DNA of 64,000 nt from Litchfieldella xinjiangensis (GCF_000759345.1 NZ_JPZL01000001.1:310001-374000), one strand, 5' to 3'; numbered from the stretch's first letter, positions 8,939 through 17,741 are shown. The notes: generated from the letters alone by a model not told the origin. Translations and numbers: made by a program.

Positions 8939-9607
8939 TCAACCCGCCGCCGGTAGAACGTCGTCTACGGTCGCTGGCAATGGCGCTTGCATCGACGATA
9001 CCACGACCGGCCGCAGGCGGCGGATCAACTCGCGGACGCTGACATGCTCGCCATAGTCCTTCTCTGCGATATCACGCAGCGCATCGAGCCCCGACAATGT
9101 GAAAATCACCGTGCCCAACATGAAGTGCAGCCGCCAGAAGCGCTCGGCATCCGGTAGTTCCGGCGTCGCCCGGCGTACCAGCCCGGTAAAGCGGGTGAAT
9201 ACGCTACCGTAATGCTCCTGGATATACCGCCGAAGGTGTCCCTGGGCCTGGCTATAGGCAAGTCCCAGCAGCTTCATGAAGACCTTGAGGCTGTTACGTT
9301 CGGCAGGTACCTCCAGGACGCACCGTGCCATGGTCTCCAGAAGAATCTCGAGGGGAATGACCTCATTGCCATATTCTGCCTCGAGCCCATCGAGCGCCGC
9401 ATGGAAACGCTCGGTGAAAGGATCGAGGTACCGAGCGAATACTGCTTGAATCAAGGCCTTCTTCGACCCGAAGTGGTAGTTGACCGCCGCCAGGTTGACC
9501 TTGGCCTTGCTGGTGATATTGCGTAATGACGTCTCGGCGAAACCGCGCTCGGCGAATAGCACCTCGGCGGTATCGAGTATTCGCGTCACGGTATCGGTCT
9601 GGGCCAT
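8939..9607 (-). CDS. psrA: TetR-family fatty-acid-responsive regulator PsrA
   Basis: This TetR repressor has its N-terminal helix-turn-helix at about residues 8-55 of the 222-residue product (FAERGFAETSLRNITSKAKV, then AAVNYHFGSKKALIQAVF). That region is nearly identical to Pseudomonas PsrA, as is FMKLLGLAYSQAQGHLRRY in the ligand domain. PsrA responds to long-chain fatty acids and controls beta-oxidation and other genes. I chose the Met at 9607 (MAQTDTV), matching Pseudomonas, over an in-frame Met five codons upstream. It is divergent from lexA, as in Pseudomonas, and heads the leftward psrA-ldt-nagZ-hpt-mtnP operon. Confidence 0.9.
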   Translation of the reverse strand: MAQTDTVTRILDTAEVLFAERGFAETSLRNITSKAKVNLAAVNYHFGSKKALIQAVFARYLDPFTERFHAALDGLEAEYGNEVIPLEILLETMARCVLEVPAERNSLKVFMKLLGLAYSQAQGHLRRYIQEHYGSVFTRFTGLVRRATPELPDAERFWRLHFMLGTVIFTLSGLDALRDIAEKDYGEHVSVRELIRRLRPVVVSSMQAPLPATVDDVLPAAG

Positions 9608-9629
9608 GATCTGGTCTCTCACTGGCTAT

Positions 9630-9641
9630 AAACGATTGTTT
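9630..9641. promoter_or_regulatory. Candidate PsrA operator
   Basis: AAACGATTGTTT, an AAAC-N4-GTTT inverted repeat, lies 22 bp upstream of the psrA start. PsrA of Pseudomonas binds AAAC/GTTT palindromes including its own promoter. The related palindromes GTTTTAAAC (9638-9646) and GTTTAAAAC (9691-9699) lie close by. The sequence is seen; the regulator is inferred. Confidence 0.5.
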
Positions 9642-9727
9642 TAAACATCATGGCTACAACGCTGCATGACTCCACATGGCAATGCAAGCCGTTTAAAACG
9701 ATACATCAAACGCGCCATATCCTATTA

Positions 9728-9760
9728 CTGGATGGAATTCCATGCTGTATACTTGACCAA
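9728..9760 (+). promoter_or_regulatory. Candidate tandem LexA (SOS) boxes
   Basis: Two CTG-N10-CA-type half-palindromes lie 24-56 bp upstream of lexA: CTGGATGGAATTCCAT (9728-9743) and CTGTATACTTGACCAA (9745-9760). Both deviate from the CTG-N10-CAG consensus at the last base. The position is right for autorepression of lexA-dinB, but the match is imperfect. Confidence 0.45.
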
Positions 9761-9783
9761 TCCCCATCCATAGCGGAGGCCGC

Positions 9784-10440
9784 ATGACACGCCCTCTCAC
9801 GCCAAGACAGCAGAATGTCTACGATTTCATCGTGAAGACCATGCAAGAGTTGGGCTACCCCCCGACACGTGCCGAGATCGCCCGAGCCTTGGGCTTTCGC
9901 TCGCCCAATGCCGCTGAGGAGCATTTGCGCGCGCTGAGCAAGAAAGGCGTCATTCGCATGGTGGCGGGAACGTCACGCGGCATTCGCCTGGCCAACCAGG
10001 ACAACGAGCGCGGCCTTCCGGAAACGGAGAGCCCGCCCGAGCAAGGGCTCCCCATCATCGGGGAAGTCGCCGCCGGCAACCCGATCCTGGCTGCCGAGAA
10101 CATCGATCGCTATTGTCCCCTGCCGCCAGAGTATTTCACCCCAAGGGCGGATTACCTGCTGCGTGTACGCGGACTATCGATGAAGGACGTGGGTATTCTG
10201 GAAGGCGACCTGCTTGCCGTTCATCGTACCAGCCGAGTTCGTGATGGCCAGATCGTGGTGGCACGCCTGGAAGACGAAGTCACGGTCAAGCGCTTCAAGC
10301 GGCAAGGTCATCATGTCTGGTTATTGGCCGAGAATGCCGATTTCGCCCCGATCGAAGTAGATTTGCGCCAGCAACCCCTGGAGATCGAGGGGATTGGCGT
10401 CGGCGTGATTCGGGGTGGTAACGGCCAGGCGCTGAGCTGA
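9784..10440 (+). CDS. lexA: LexA repressor
   Basis: This is the SOS repressor and RecA-activated self-cleaving protease, 218 residues. The winged HTH spans about residues 1-70 ([27 protein letters not shown]). The cleavage bond is Ala97-Gly98 within VAAGNP. The catalytic dyad is Ser132 (GLSMKD) and Lys169 (TVKRF). It is divergent from psrA and is followed within about 17 bp by dinB, so the two are very probably one SOS transcript. GCGGAGG-type ribosome site immediately upstream supports the start. Confidence 0.97.
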   Translation: MTRPLTPRQQNVYDFIVKTMQELGYPPTRAEIARALGFRSPNAAEEHLRALSKKGVIRMVAGTSRGIRLANQDNERGLPETESPPEQGLPIIGEVAAGNPILAAENIDRYCPLPPEYFTPRADYLLRVRGLSMKDVGILEGDLLAVHRTSRVRDGQIVVARLEDEVTVKRFKRQGHHVWLLAENADFAPIEVDLRQQPLEIEGIGVGVIRGGNGQALS

Positions 10441-10457
10441 CACCCGGCGTGGTGGAA

Positions 10458-11510
10458 ATGAAGACCCGCAAGATTCTGCATGCCGATTGCGACTGCTTCT
10501 TTGCAGCCGTAGAGATGCGTGACAATCCGTCGCTACGCGATGTCCCCATGGCTATCGGTGGCAGCGTGGAACGGCGCGGGGTCATTTCCACCTGCAACTA
10601 TCCCGCCCGTGCCTTCGGCGTGCACTCGGCCATGCCCACCGCGCGCGCCTTGCGCTTGTGTCCCCACCTCATACTGCTTCCAGGGAACTTCGACCTTTAC
10701 CGCTCGGTTTCGCAACAGATACAGGCGATCTTCCATGAGCTGACATCGCTGGTTGAGCCGTTATCCCTCGATGAGGCCTTTCTCGATGTCACCGAGGTCG
10801 ACCGTTTTCGGGGAAGCGCCACCTGGATGGCACGCTGGCTGAAAGAAGAATCCCTGCGTCGAACCGGCATCACGCTGTCGGTGGGCGCTGCACCGGCCAA
10901 GTACCTGGCCAAGATCGCCAGCGATTGGGAGAAGCCGGACGGCTTGTTCGTCATCGCCCCCCACCAGGTCGATACCTTCGTCAGACAGCTACCCGTCAAG
11001 CGCCTGCACGGGGTCGGCCCCGCCAACGCCGCAAAGCTCGATGAAATGGGAATCGTCACCTGCGAGGACTTGCGCGAGTGCAGCCTCGATACCTTGATCG
11101 CCCGATTCGGCAAGTTCGGCTATCGCCTGCATGAACTGTCCCGCGGAATCGATCATCGCGAGATCAAGATCGAGCGCGAGCGTAAATCCATCAGCGCCGA
11201 GACGACCTATCAGCACGACCTGCCTGACCTCGAACATTGCCAGTCGGCCCTCCCTGCCCTGCTCCAACGCCTCGAGGAGCGCATGCAGCGACACGGACAC
11301 CCCGCTATCGACAAGCTGTTCGTCAAGGTTCGCTTCGAGGATTTCAGCTTGACCACATTGGAGACGAGTGGTCAGCGCATTGAAGCCGGCACCTTTGCCA
11401 ACCTCTTGAGCCAGGCCTGGCAACGCGCCAGTCGTCCAGTACGCTTGCTGGGCGTCGGCGTACGCCTCACACCGGCCGACCGACAACGCCAATTGGCGCT
11501 TCCGCTGTGA
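10458..11510 (+). CDS. dinB: DNA polymerase IV
   Basis: This is an error-prone Y-family translesion polymerase, 350 residues from the ATG at 10458. The N-terminal motif HADCDCFFAAVEM carries the first catalytic Asp, and SLDEAFLDVT near 102 carries the second Asp-Glu pair. Helix-hairpin-helix residues KRLHGVGPANAAKL and a C-terminal little-finger domain follow. A GTG at 10449 would add three residues; the ATG gives the start closest to E. coli DinB. The C-terminus ends RQLALPL, a probable beta-clamp-binding peptide. Immediate proximity to lexA indicates SOS control. Confidence 0.94.
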   Translation: MKTRKILHADCDCFFAAVEMRDNPSLRDVPMAIGGSVERRGVISTCNYPARAFGVHSAMPTARALRLCPHLILLPGNFDLYRSVSQQIQAIFHELTSLVEPLSLDEAFLDVTEVDRFRGSATWMARWLKEESLRRTGITLSVGAAPAKYLAKIASDWEKPDGLFVIAPHQVDTFVRQLPVKRLHGVGPANAAKLDEMGIVTCEDLRECSLDTLIARFGKFGYRLHELSRGIDHREIKIERERKSISAETTYQHDLPDLEHCQSALPALLQRLEERMQRHGHPAIDKLFVKVRFEDFSLTTLETSGQRIEAGTFANLLSQAWQRASRPVRLLGVGVRLTPADRQRQLALPL

Positions 11511-11536
11511 TCACATTGTAGCGCTGCCCCACGTCG

Positions 11537-12208
11537 TCACTTCGTATCGATATAGCGATGACTATTGAACGTGGCGACCCAATGCGGGTGGTAGACCACC
11601 AGCAGGCTCAATAGCATGCCGGTAATGAAAGCCTCGGAGGGCATCAGCAGCGGCAGGAACAAGGCATATTCCTGGGTGACGTACCAGACCTGAAGGTCGC
11701 TAGCCCCCACCCAGGCCAGCCCGACCATGGTCAGCCCGCCAGCCAGCGTGGACAGTGCCGACCCCAGAAAACCGCAGACGAAGATGAAGATCGGCACATT
11801 GTCCGGTAAGTACCGATCGACCAATCGCCAGACGATCACCATGACCAGCGCCGGAACGACACCGCTCATCAGCACATTGACCCCCAGCAGGGGCCACTCG
11901 GTGCGGCCCACGGCCAGCATCGCAATATTGACTAGAACGTTCACCAACAGCGCCAACGGCGCCTTGAAGATCAGGGTCAACAGCGCGGTGAACATGAGGT
12001 GCAGGCTCAGCCAATCGACGGCCTGGGCACGCAGTTGCCAGAACAGTGCCACGCATAGCGTAGCGGCCATCAGGCGATGCTGCAGGCCCGAATCGCCCAG
12101 GAGGGCCTGCCACGGACGCAACCGCAAGACCAAGCCCAGCATGGCCAGGCTGACCAGGCCGCAGGCAACCAGGACCCATGGGGCCAGTACGACTTGGGTA
12201 AAGGTCAT
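11537..12208 (-). CDS. Predicted integral membrane protein, CbiM/ECF-permease-like
   Basis: This is a very hydrophobic 223-residue protein with about six membrane segments, for example FTQVVLAPWVLVACGLVSLA at the N-terminus and VLVNIAMLAVG in the middle. The pattern recalls the COG3235 / CbiM-like energy-coupling-factor permease group, whose substrates (often cobalt or nickel) need partner ATPase and transmembrane subunits. No such partners are nearby, so no substrate is assigned. It starts 6 bp downstream of purU on the same strand and may be cotranscribed with it. Confidence 0.6.
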   Translation of the reverse strand: MTFTQVVLAPWVLVACGLVSLAMLGLVLRLRPWQALLGDSGLQHRLMAATLCVALFWQLRAQAVDWLSLHLMFTALLTLIFKAPLALLVNVLVNIAMLAVGRTEWPLLGVNVLMSGVVPALVMVIVWRLVDRYLPDNVPIFIFVCGFLGSALSTLAGGLTMVGLAWVGASDLQVWYVTQEYALFLPLLMPSEAFITGMLLSLLVVYHPHWVATFNSHRYIDTK

Positions 12209-12214
12209 GTCACC

Positions 12215-13069
12215 TCAAGCAAAGACGACGGTCTTGTTACCGTGGATCAATACCCGATCTTCCAAGTGCCAGCGAAGGCCACGCGCCAGCACTGCTTTTT
12301 CCACATCCCGGCCGAACCGCACCAGATCCTCCGCCGTATGACAGTGACTGACACGATGAATGTCCTGCTCGATGATCGGGCCGGCATCGAGCTCGGAAGT
12401 CACATAATGACAGGTCGCCCCGATCAACTTCACCCCACGCTCATAGGCCTGATGGTAGGGCTTGGCCCCGGCAAAGGACGGCAGGAAACTATGATGAATG
12501 TTGATGACGCGCCCGGCATACCGCTCGCATAACGCTGGCGGCAGGATTTGCATGTAGCGCGCCAGTACCACGGTATCCGCTTCCGCGGCTTCCACCAGAC
12601 GCTCGACATCGGCGAAGGCGCTGGCCTTGTCGTTGGGGTTCACCGGCACGTGATGGTAGGCGATGCCGTGCCACTCCACCAGGGAGCGCATATCTTCATG
12701 GTTGGAAATGACGCAAGGTATGTCGCAGTCGAGCTCACCCGCGGTCCACCGATAGAGTAGATCGACCAGGCAGTGGGAGGCCTTCGAGACCATCAGCACG
12801 ACCCGCTTGCGGCGTCGCGTATCGGTCAAGGCCCACTGCATGGAGAATTCCTCCGCGATGGGCTCGAAAGCGCGCCGGAATGCCTCGGTACCCAGGGCAA
12901 AGGAATCCACACGAATCTCGTAACGCATGAAGAATCGCCCGGTCACCAGATCCGAATGCTGGCTTGCTTCGGTGATCGAGCCTCCTTGGCTTGCGATAAA
13001 TCCCGAAACACGCGCCACGATCCCGAGCTGATCGGGGCAGGAGACGACTAGACGATAGCTGTGAGACAT
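12215..13069 (-). CDS. purU: Formyltetrahydrofolate deformylase
   Basis: PurU hydrolyses 10-formyl-THF to THF and formate, balancing one-carbon pools and supplying formate for PurT. An N-terminal ACT domain (YRLVVSCPDQLGIVARVSGF) precedes the formyltransferase-fold catalytic domain. There the motif INIHHSFLPSFAGAKPYHQA contains the conserved His, and THHYV-like ATCHYVTSELDAGPIIEQD follows. I take the Met at 13069 (MSHSYRL) because the ACT domain begins there; an upstream in-frame Met would add 19 unrelated residues. Length is 284 residues. Confidence 0.94.
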   Translation of the reverse strand: MSHSYRLVVSCPDQLGIVARVSGFIASQGGSITEASQHSDLVTGRFFMRYEIRVDSFALGTEAFRRAFEPIAEEFSMQWALTDTRRRKRVVLMVSKASHCLVDLLYRWTAGELDCDIPCVISNHEDMRSLVEWHGIAYHHVPVNPNDKASAFADVERLVEAAEADTVVLARYMQILPPALCERYAGRVINIHHSFLPSFAGAKPYHQAYERGVKLIGATCHYVTSELDAGPIIEQDIHRVSHCHTAEDLVRFGRDVEKAVLARGLRWHLEDRVLIHGNKTVVFA

Positions 13070-13203
13070 CGATTGACTGCCGTTGGGTGATTTGCGGGGC
13101 GCATAGTGTAGCCAATTCGAGGGCAAAAGTTCATGCGCGTTGTGAGGTCGGCCTTCGATCCCTTATCGTAGGGGAAAGTCGATCAACGAGCCCACGTTCC
13201 CCT

Positions 13204-14868
13204 ATGCCACAGCCACGAGTCCAGATTCGCCCCAGACGACGCCCACCGCTTCATTTTCTGCCGTTGGGCGGGTGTGGTGAAATCGGAATGAATCTGGGGT
13301 TGTACGGATATGACGGACACTGGATCGCCATCGATTGCGGCATGATGATTCGCCAGGATCTTCCCGGAAGTCCCCTGCAGGTCCCTAATACCGCTACCCT
13401 CGATAGCCTGGAGATCACGCCTCAGGCGCTCTTCCTCACCCATGGTCACGAGGACCATATCGGGGCGGTCGCCTGGGTATGGCCCCGTTGGGGCTGCCCG
13501 ATTTACGCGACCCCCCTGGCGGCCGGTCTGCTGCGGGCCAAATTCATCGACCGCGGCCTGGCCACGGACGCCATTGAAGTCGTCGAGCCAGGTGAAGCGC
13601 TCGAGAGCGGGCCCTTTACCCTGCGCTATCTTCCGGTGACCCACTCGATCCCCGAAAGCTGCGCCCTGTTGATCGCCACGCCGGATTACCGGGTGCTGCA
13701 TACGGGTGACTGGAAACTCGATCCCAAGCCATTGATCGGTGACCCCATCGATCCAGCCACTTTCCGTGCTCTGGCTCCCGTCGATCTGGTAGTCGGTGAC
13801 TCGACCAATGCCCCGGTCGCGGGCCACTCCCGCAGCGAAAGTGAGGTCGCCTCAGCCCTCGCTGAGCAGCTTCCCCAATGTGCGGGACGGGTCATCGTGA
13901 CGTGCTTCGCCAGCAACCTGGATCGCGTCCTGGCAATCGGTCGCTCCGCGGCCCGCTGCGGTCGGCGTGTCAGTCTGATGGGCCGATCCATGGAACGCAT
14001 GGTGGGCATTGCGCGAGGATTGGGCTATCTCGACGATTTCCCTCCCTTGGTGCCGGTTAACGATCTAGGCTACCTCCCCCCTGAGGAAGTGCTGGTGATT
14101 GCCACCGGCAGCCAGGGAGAGCCCCGCGCCGCCCTGACCCGCCTGGCACACGGTAGCCACCCGAATTTCGAGCTCGTTTCGGGGGACAGCGTGATTTTCT
14201 CCGCCAAGGCCATTCCAGGCAATGAGCGCCTCATCGAACGATTACAGCGGGCGCTGACACGTAAAGGCGTGGCGGTCTATGACGAACAAAGCCATCCTGA
14301 GTTGCACGCCTCGGGACATCCCGCCCAGGAAGAGCTGAAACAGTTCTATCAATGGGTCGAGCCTCGCTATCTTCTACCAGTGCATGGGGAACAATTACAC
14401 CAGCAGAGCCATTGTGAACTCGCCCAGGCACAAGGTATCCAGGCCCCGCTGACACCCACCGACGGCGACATGATTCGTTTCGATCAGGATGGCCTGACGT
14501 GCGAGGCCAAGCATCCGCAACGGCCGTGTATCGTAGATCAGAATGCAGTGGTTCCGCTGCCTGGGCTAGCCGATACGACGCAGCGGCGGCAACAACGGTA
14601 CGGGAGTTTGTTTCTTGCTCTGCCAGTTGCTCCGATGGAACAAGGCTGGGCTCGTATCGGTCGCTTGCTGATTGATACCAGTGCCTCGAGCACGCTCGAT
14701 GAGGATGCCTTCGCGGATTGGCTGGATGAACGGCTGACGACGATTAACGCTGACAGCCTGATGGAACTACGGCGGGAACTCCACAGCCCCTTGATGCAAT
14801 ATCTCAGCGAGCGTCTTCGCCACATGCCTGAAGTGCATCTACAAGTGGTGGGTGCCGAAGCCCCGTAA
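13204..14868 (+). CDS. Ribonuclease J-type metallo-beta-lactamase nuclease
   Basis: This 554-residue protein begins with the RNase J hallmark FLPLGGCGEIGMNLGLY. It has the zinc-binding HGHEDHIGA motif near residue 80, then LPVTHSIPESCAL and HTGDWKLD, and the beta-CASP section ATGSQGEPRAAL and HASGHPAQEEL. RNase J proteins are endo- and 5'-exoribonucleases. They are standard in Firmicutes and Actinobacteria, while E. coli relies on RNase E. I use the Met at 13204, just before the conserved domain; an earlier in-frame Met at 13087 gives a 39-residue low-quality extension that overlaps the purU promoter. The C-terminal region after about residue 440 is less conserved. Confidence 0.85.
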   Translation: MPQPRVQIRPRRRPPLHFLPLGGCGEIGMNLGLYGYDGHWIAIDCGMMIRQDLPGSPLQVPNTATLDSLEITPQALFLTHGHEDHIGAVAWVWPRWGCPIYATPLAAGLLRAKFIDRGLATDAIEVVEPGEALESGPFTLRYLPVTHSIPESCALLIATPDYRVLHTGDWKLDPKPLIGDPIDPATFRALAPVDLVVGDSTNAPVAGHSRSESEVASALAEQLPQCAGRVIVTCFASNLDRVLAIGRSAARCGRRVSLMGRSMERMVGIARGLGYLDDFPPLVPVNDLGYLPPEEVLVIATGSQGEPRAALTRLAHGSHPNFELVSGDSVIFSAKAIPGNERLIERLQRALTRKGVAVYDEQSHPELHASGHPAQEELKQFYQWVEPRYLLPVHGEQLHQQSHCELAQAQGIQAPLTPTDGDMIRFDQDGLTCEAKHPQRPCIVDQNAVVPLPGLADTTQRRQQRYGSLFLALPVAPMEQGWARIGRLLIDTSASSTLDEDAFADWLDERLTTINADSLMELRRELHSPLMQYLSERLRHMPEVHLQVVGAEAP

Positions 14869-14888
14869 AATGCAAAAGGAGGAACAGA

Positions 14889-14912
14889 AAAAGCGGACTG
14901 ATGTCCGCTTTT
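14889..14912. terminator. Bidirectional terminator between the RNase J and H-NS-like genes
   Basis: AAAAGCGGAC, four-base loop, GTCCGCTTTT: a 10-bp stem whose flanks give T-runs on both strands, with a longer run leftward. It can end both converging genes. Confidence 0.85.
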
Positions 14913-14950
14913 ACCTGCCAGGGTGAGACCCGTTGTTCGAGAACGAGGGG

Positions 14951-15241
14951 TCAGGCTTTAGGCGCGTTCTTGGGTGGCCGGCCACGGCGCCGCTTCGGCT
15001 GCTCTGACACCAGATCATCGAGTGATAATCCGGCATCATTGATGGCTTCGCGAATTTCAGCCAGTTTTCGCTCCTTCTGCGCTTCCTCTTCCTGGCGCTG
15101 CTTGTCTTCATCCTGCTTTTGCTCGATCACTTCGCCGATGACTTCCGCCAGCTTATGCAATTGTTCCATGCTCAGCTGACGCGCGGCGGCACGTGCAACG
15201 TTCTTGTTACGGGCGATGCGTTCCAAGGTTTCGGAAGACAT
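14951..15241 (-). CDS. H-NS-family nucleoid protein with AT-hook
   Basis: This 96-residue, highly charged protein has an N-terminal helical oligomerisation region (residues 1-65, many Glu/Lys/Gln heptads such as EVIEQKQDEDKQRQEEEAQK). Its short basic C-terminus contains the AT-hook-like core RRRGRPPK. H-NS and MvaT relatives bind AT-rich DNA to silence it. The usual H-NS C-terminal aromatic motif (W-G-RG-PxW) is absent, and the RGRPP core seems to replace it. A GGAGGAGG ribosome site precedes the ATG. The upstream region is locally AT-rich. Confidence 0.75.
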   Translation of the reverse strand: MSSETLERIARNKNVARAAARQLSMEQLHKLAEVIGEVIEQKQDEDKQRQEEEAQKERKLAEIREAINDAGLSLDDLVSEQPKRRRGRPPKNAPKA

Positions 15242-15295
15242 TTGCCTCCTCCGTACTTAGGGTCGAATGACGACTTCCATGGCTTTATGCTAAAA

Positions 15296-15323
15296 AGTAT
15301 ATGCTTGGTTACCCGCTTGGCAA
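15296..15323 (-). promoter_or_regulatory. Candidate sigma-70 promoter of the H-NS-like gene
   Basis: Read leftward, TTGCCA and TATACT are separated by 16 bp, about 55 bp upstream of the start codon. The surrounding 15242-15450 region is clearly richer in A+T than its neighbours and otherwise holds no gene. Confidence 0.5.
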
Positions 15324-15450
15324 GAAGTTCAGGATATAAACTTTCAATTGTCTCGGGGAATCCCCCGGTTGTTAAGTTCAATAAAAACGGAGCGGTAACT
15401 AACGAGAAATGGGGTCGGATGGCTCATCGAGACAACACATACCTATAAAA

Positions 15451-15473
15451 ATACCCCGAATAACTCGGGGTAT
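15451..15473 (-). terminator. Intrinsic terminator of the molybdenum cofactor operon
   Basis: ATACCCCGA, five-base loop, TCGGGGTAT: a perfect 9-bp stem. Read leftward it is followed by TTTTTATAGG. It lies 27 bp past the moaA stop and ends the mobA-to-moaA transcript. Confidence 0.85.
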
Positions 15474-15500
15474 TTGCAGTAGTCGCCAACAAAAACTCGA

Positions 15501-16490
15501 TCACCCCCCCGTCATGTTCATGAAGCGCACGACTTGTACATCGCCGTCAGTCGTGAAGTGATGGCGTTCCGGCTTCAACGGCATGGCGTCGACAATGGCC
15601 GATTTCAGTGCCTCGATGTCGCCCGGGTACCGACGAAGTACGGCACGCAGGTCAACCGAGTGCTCATTACCCAGGCAAAGCAACAAGCGGCCTTCAACCG
15701 TTACGCGCACACGGTTGCAGGTATCGCAGAAATTATGACTGTGAGGAGAGATAAAGCCGACACGTGTATCGCTATCGTGCATGCGGTAATAGCGAGAAGG
15801 CCCGAGTGTCGACTCTGCAGTTGGCAGCAAGGCGTGCCTGTGCTCGATAAGCGCCTTGACCTCGTCGCTGGAGCAGTAGGTCTCGGCCCGATCGTGATCC
15901 GAGACATCGCCCAACGGCATCTCTTCGATGAAGCTGATATCCAGACCTTCATGACGTGAAAACTCGACCAGATCGAGCACTTCGTCATCATTACGGTTTT
16001 TCAGGATCACCGCATTCAATTTGATTCGTTCGAATCCTGCCTCGCGTGCCGCGTGAATGCCTTCGATGACCTTGCTCAGGTTCCCTGTCCGGGTCAGGCG
16101 ACGGAACTTGTCCGCATCCAGCGAATCGAGACTGATGTTAAGGCGTCGCAGTCCCCCTGCGTGCAGGGCTTTGGCATATTTACCGAGTCCTGCCCCATTG
16201 GTGGTCATTGCGAAATCCTTCAGCCCTGGCAAGGCCCCGACCTCCTCGACCAATGAGTCGATGCCCCGCCGGACCAGAGGCTCTCCCCCCGTCAGACGAA
16301 TCTTCTCTACGCCAAGCTCGGTAAACGCCCTGGCCACGAGCCCGAGCTCTTCGAGAGTCAATACCTGGGCACGCGGAAGGAAAGTCATGTCCTCGCTCAT
16401 GCAATAGACACAACGAAAATCGCAGCGATCAGTGACTGAAATACGCACGTAACGTACCCGGCGATCAAAACTGTCGATCAAGGCGGTCAT
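15501..16490 (-). CDS. moaA: GTP 3',8-cyclase MoaA
   Basis: This radical SAM enzyme converts GTP to 3',8-cyclo-GTP, the first step of molybdopterin synthesis. The N-terminal 4Fe-4S motif C-x3-C-x2-C is at Cys23, Cys27 and Cys30 of the 329-residue product (CDFRCVYC). The C-terminal cluster cysteines are in [10 protein letters not shown] and LLCLG. The protein ends in the essential Gly-Gly. The Met at 16490 overlaps the moaE stop by four bases (ATGA), as do other junctions in this operon. An upstream in-frame Met would run 43 residues into moaE. Confidence 0.95.
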   Translation of the reverse strand: MTALIDSFDRRVRYVRISVTDRCDFRCVYCMSEDMTFLPRAQVLTLEELGLVARAFTELGVEKIRLTGGEPLVRRGIDSLVEEVGALPGLKDFAMTTNGAGLGKYAKALHAGGLRRLNISLDSLDADKFRRLTRTGNLSKVIEGIHAAREAGFERIKLNAVILKNRNDDEVLDLVEFSRHEGLDISFIEEMPLGDVSDHDRAETYCSSDEVKALIEHRHALLPTAESTLGPSRYYRMHDSDTRVGFISPHSHNFCDTCNRVRVTVEGRLLLCLGNEHSVDLRAVLRRYPGDIEALKSAIVDAMPLKPERHHFTTDGDVQVVRFMNMTGG

Positions 16491-16939
16491 GATTCCCCCC
16501 AACGCCTGGCATCTCGCTGATCGCTGGCTCGCTCGGCCACCCAATGATGACCGGAAGCGGTATGCTCCTTTTTCCAGAAAGGGGCACGCGTCTTGAGATA
16601 GTCCATAATGAAATCGCATGCCTCGAAGGCGGCCCGCCGATGAGCGCTGGCGACAAGGACCAAGACGATAGGGTCGCCAGGTGCCAGGTATCCGACGCGG
16701 TGAATCACCCTTACCCCCTGCAGAGGCCAGCGCGACTCGGCTTCCTCGACGATAGCATTCAAGGCGGACTCCGTCATTCCGGGATAGTGCTCCAGGGTCA
16801 TCCCCAGGATATCGGGCTTTTCATTGAAATCACGCACCAGCCCCGTGAAGCTGACGATCGCACCGATATCCTGTCGCCCTTGCAGCAGCTTGGTCTGTTC
16901 GAAACCCGGATCGAACGCGGCGTGCTGAACGTCGATCAT
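16487..16939 (-). CDS. moaE: Molybdopterin synthase catalytic subunit MoaE
   Basis: MoaE transfers sulfur from thiocarboxylated MoaD to precursor Z to form molybdopterin. The 150-residue protein shows the family stretches [12 protein letters not shown]-like ([13 protein letters not shown]), [24 protein letters not shown] and the C-terminal PFWKKEH with conserved lysines. It sits between the MoaC-MoaD fusion and moaA with a one-base gap and a four-base overlap, so translation is probably coupled. Confidence 0.95.
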   Translation of the reverse strand: MIDVQHAAFDPGFEQTKLLQGRQDIGAIVSFTGLVRDFNEKPDILGMTLEHYPGMTESALNAIVEEAESRWPLQGVRVIHRVGYLAPGDPIVLVLVASAHRRAAFEACDFIMDYLKTRAPFWKKEHTASGHHWVAERASDQRDARRWGES

Positions 16940-16940
16940 G

Positions 16941-17741
16941 CTAGCCTCCGGTCACCGGCGGAAAGAAGGCGACCTCGTCGTCGGCCGTCAATGGCGTACC
17001 GTCGCTACCCATCACTTGGTTGACCGCACACAGCACGCGAGAATCGTCGAGTTGAAAAAATCGCTCATCACGCTCTCGAAGAATGGCCTTGAGTCCGGCG
17101 ACGGTTTGCTCCTTCAATGACTCGAAAGGGACATCGAGTTCATTGATCCCCAACCGTTCACGCAGTTCCGCCAAGCATTTTACATGCACGCAAGGCGTGT
17201 CCTGACGTAGCCCCACCGTCACCTCGCCACTACGATACTCTCCGGTCACGATGGGACTGTCTCGCTCGGGTTCTCGATAATAGTCCCCCGATTTACCGCC
17301 CGTCTTGGCCTCGAGCTTGATCTCGCCAATGATCATATCCTTGTCCACGGCCTTGCACATGTCATAGAGGGTAAGGCAGGCCACCGATACGGCAGTCAGC
17401 GCTTCCATCTCCACACCGGTACGGCCACTCAAGCGGCACGTTGCCGTGGCCTCGACGCGGGATTCAGTCTCGTTGATTTCAAAATCGATCGATACCTTGG
17501 ACAGCGCGAGCATATGGCACAGCGGAATCAACTCGTGGGTTCGCTTGGCTGCCTGTATCCCCGCGATACGTGCGGTGGCCAGTACATCCCCTTTGGGGAG
17601 ACCGCCTGCGGATAGCAATGCCAGCGTCGCGGGCTGCATGGTGATGTAGCCGCTGGCACGGGCTTCGCGACGCGTTTCCGCCTTGTCCGCGACATCGACC
17701 ATATGGGCTTCGCCGCGTGTATTGAGATGGGTCAGACTCAT
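16941..17741 (-). CDS. moaC: MoaC-MoaD fusion protein
   Basis: One open frame of 266 residues contains two cofactor-synthesis domains. Residues about 4-165 are MoaC, which rearranges cyclo-GTP to cyclic pyranopterin monophosphate: [13 protein letters not shown] with Lys50, HELIPLCH and [11 protein letters not shown] with Asp127 and Lys130. Residues about 173-266 are a complete ubiquitin-like MoaD, the sulfur carrier. It contains LAELRERLG and [16 protein letters not shown] and ends exactly in the Gly-Gly that is thiocarboxylated. No separate moaD lies in the operon. The stop of moeA overlaps this start by four bases. Confidence 0.9.
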   Translation of the reverse strand: MSLTHLNTRGEAHMVDVADKAETRREARASGYITMQPATLALLSAGGLPKGDVLATARIAGIQAAKRTHELIPLCHMLALSKVSIDFEINETESRVEATATCRLSGRTGVEMEALTAVSVACLTLYDMCKAVDKDMIIGEIKLEAKTGGKSGDYYREPERDSPIVTGEYRSGEVTVGLRQDTPCVHVKCLAELRERLGINELDVPFESLKEQTVAGLKAILRERDERFFQLDDSRVLCAVNQVMGSDGTPLTADDEVAFFPPVTGG

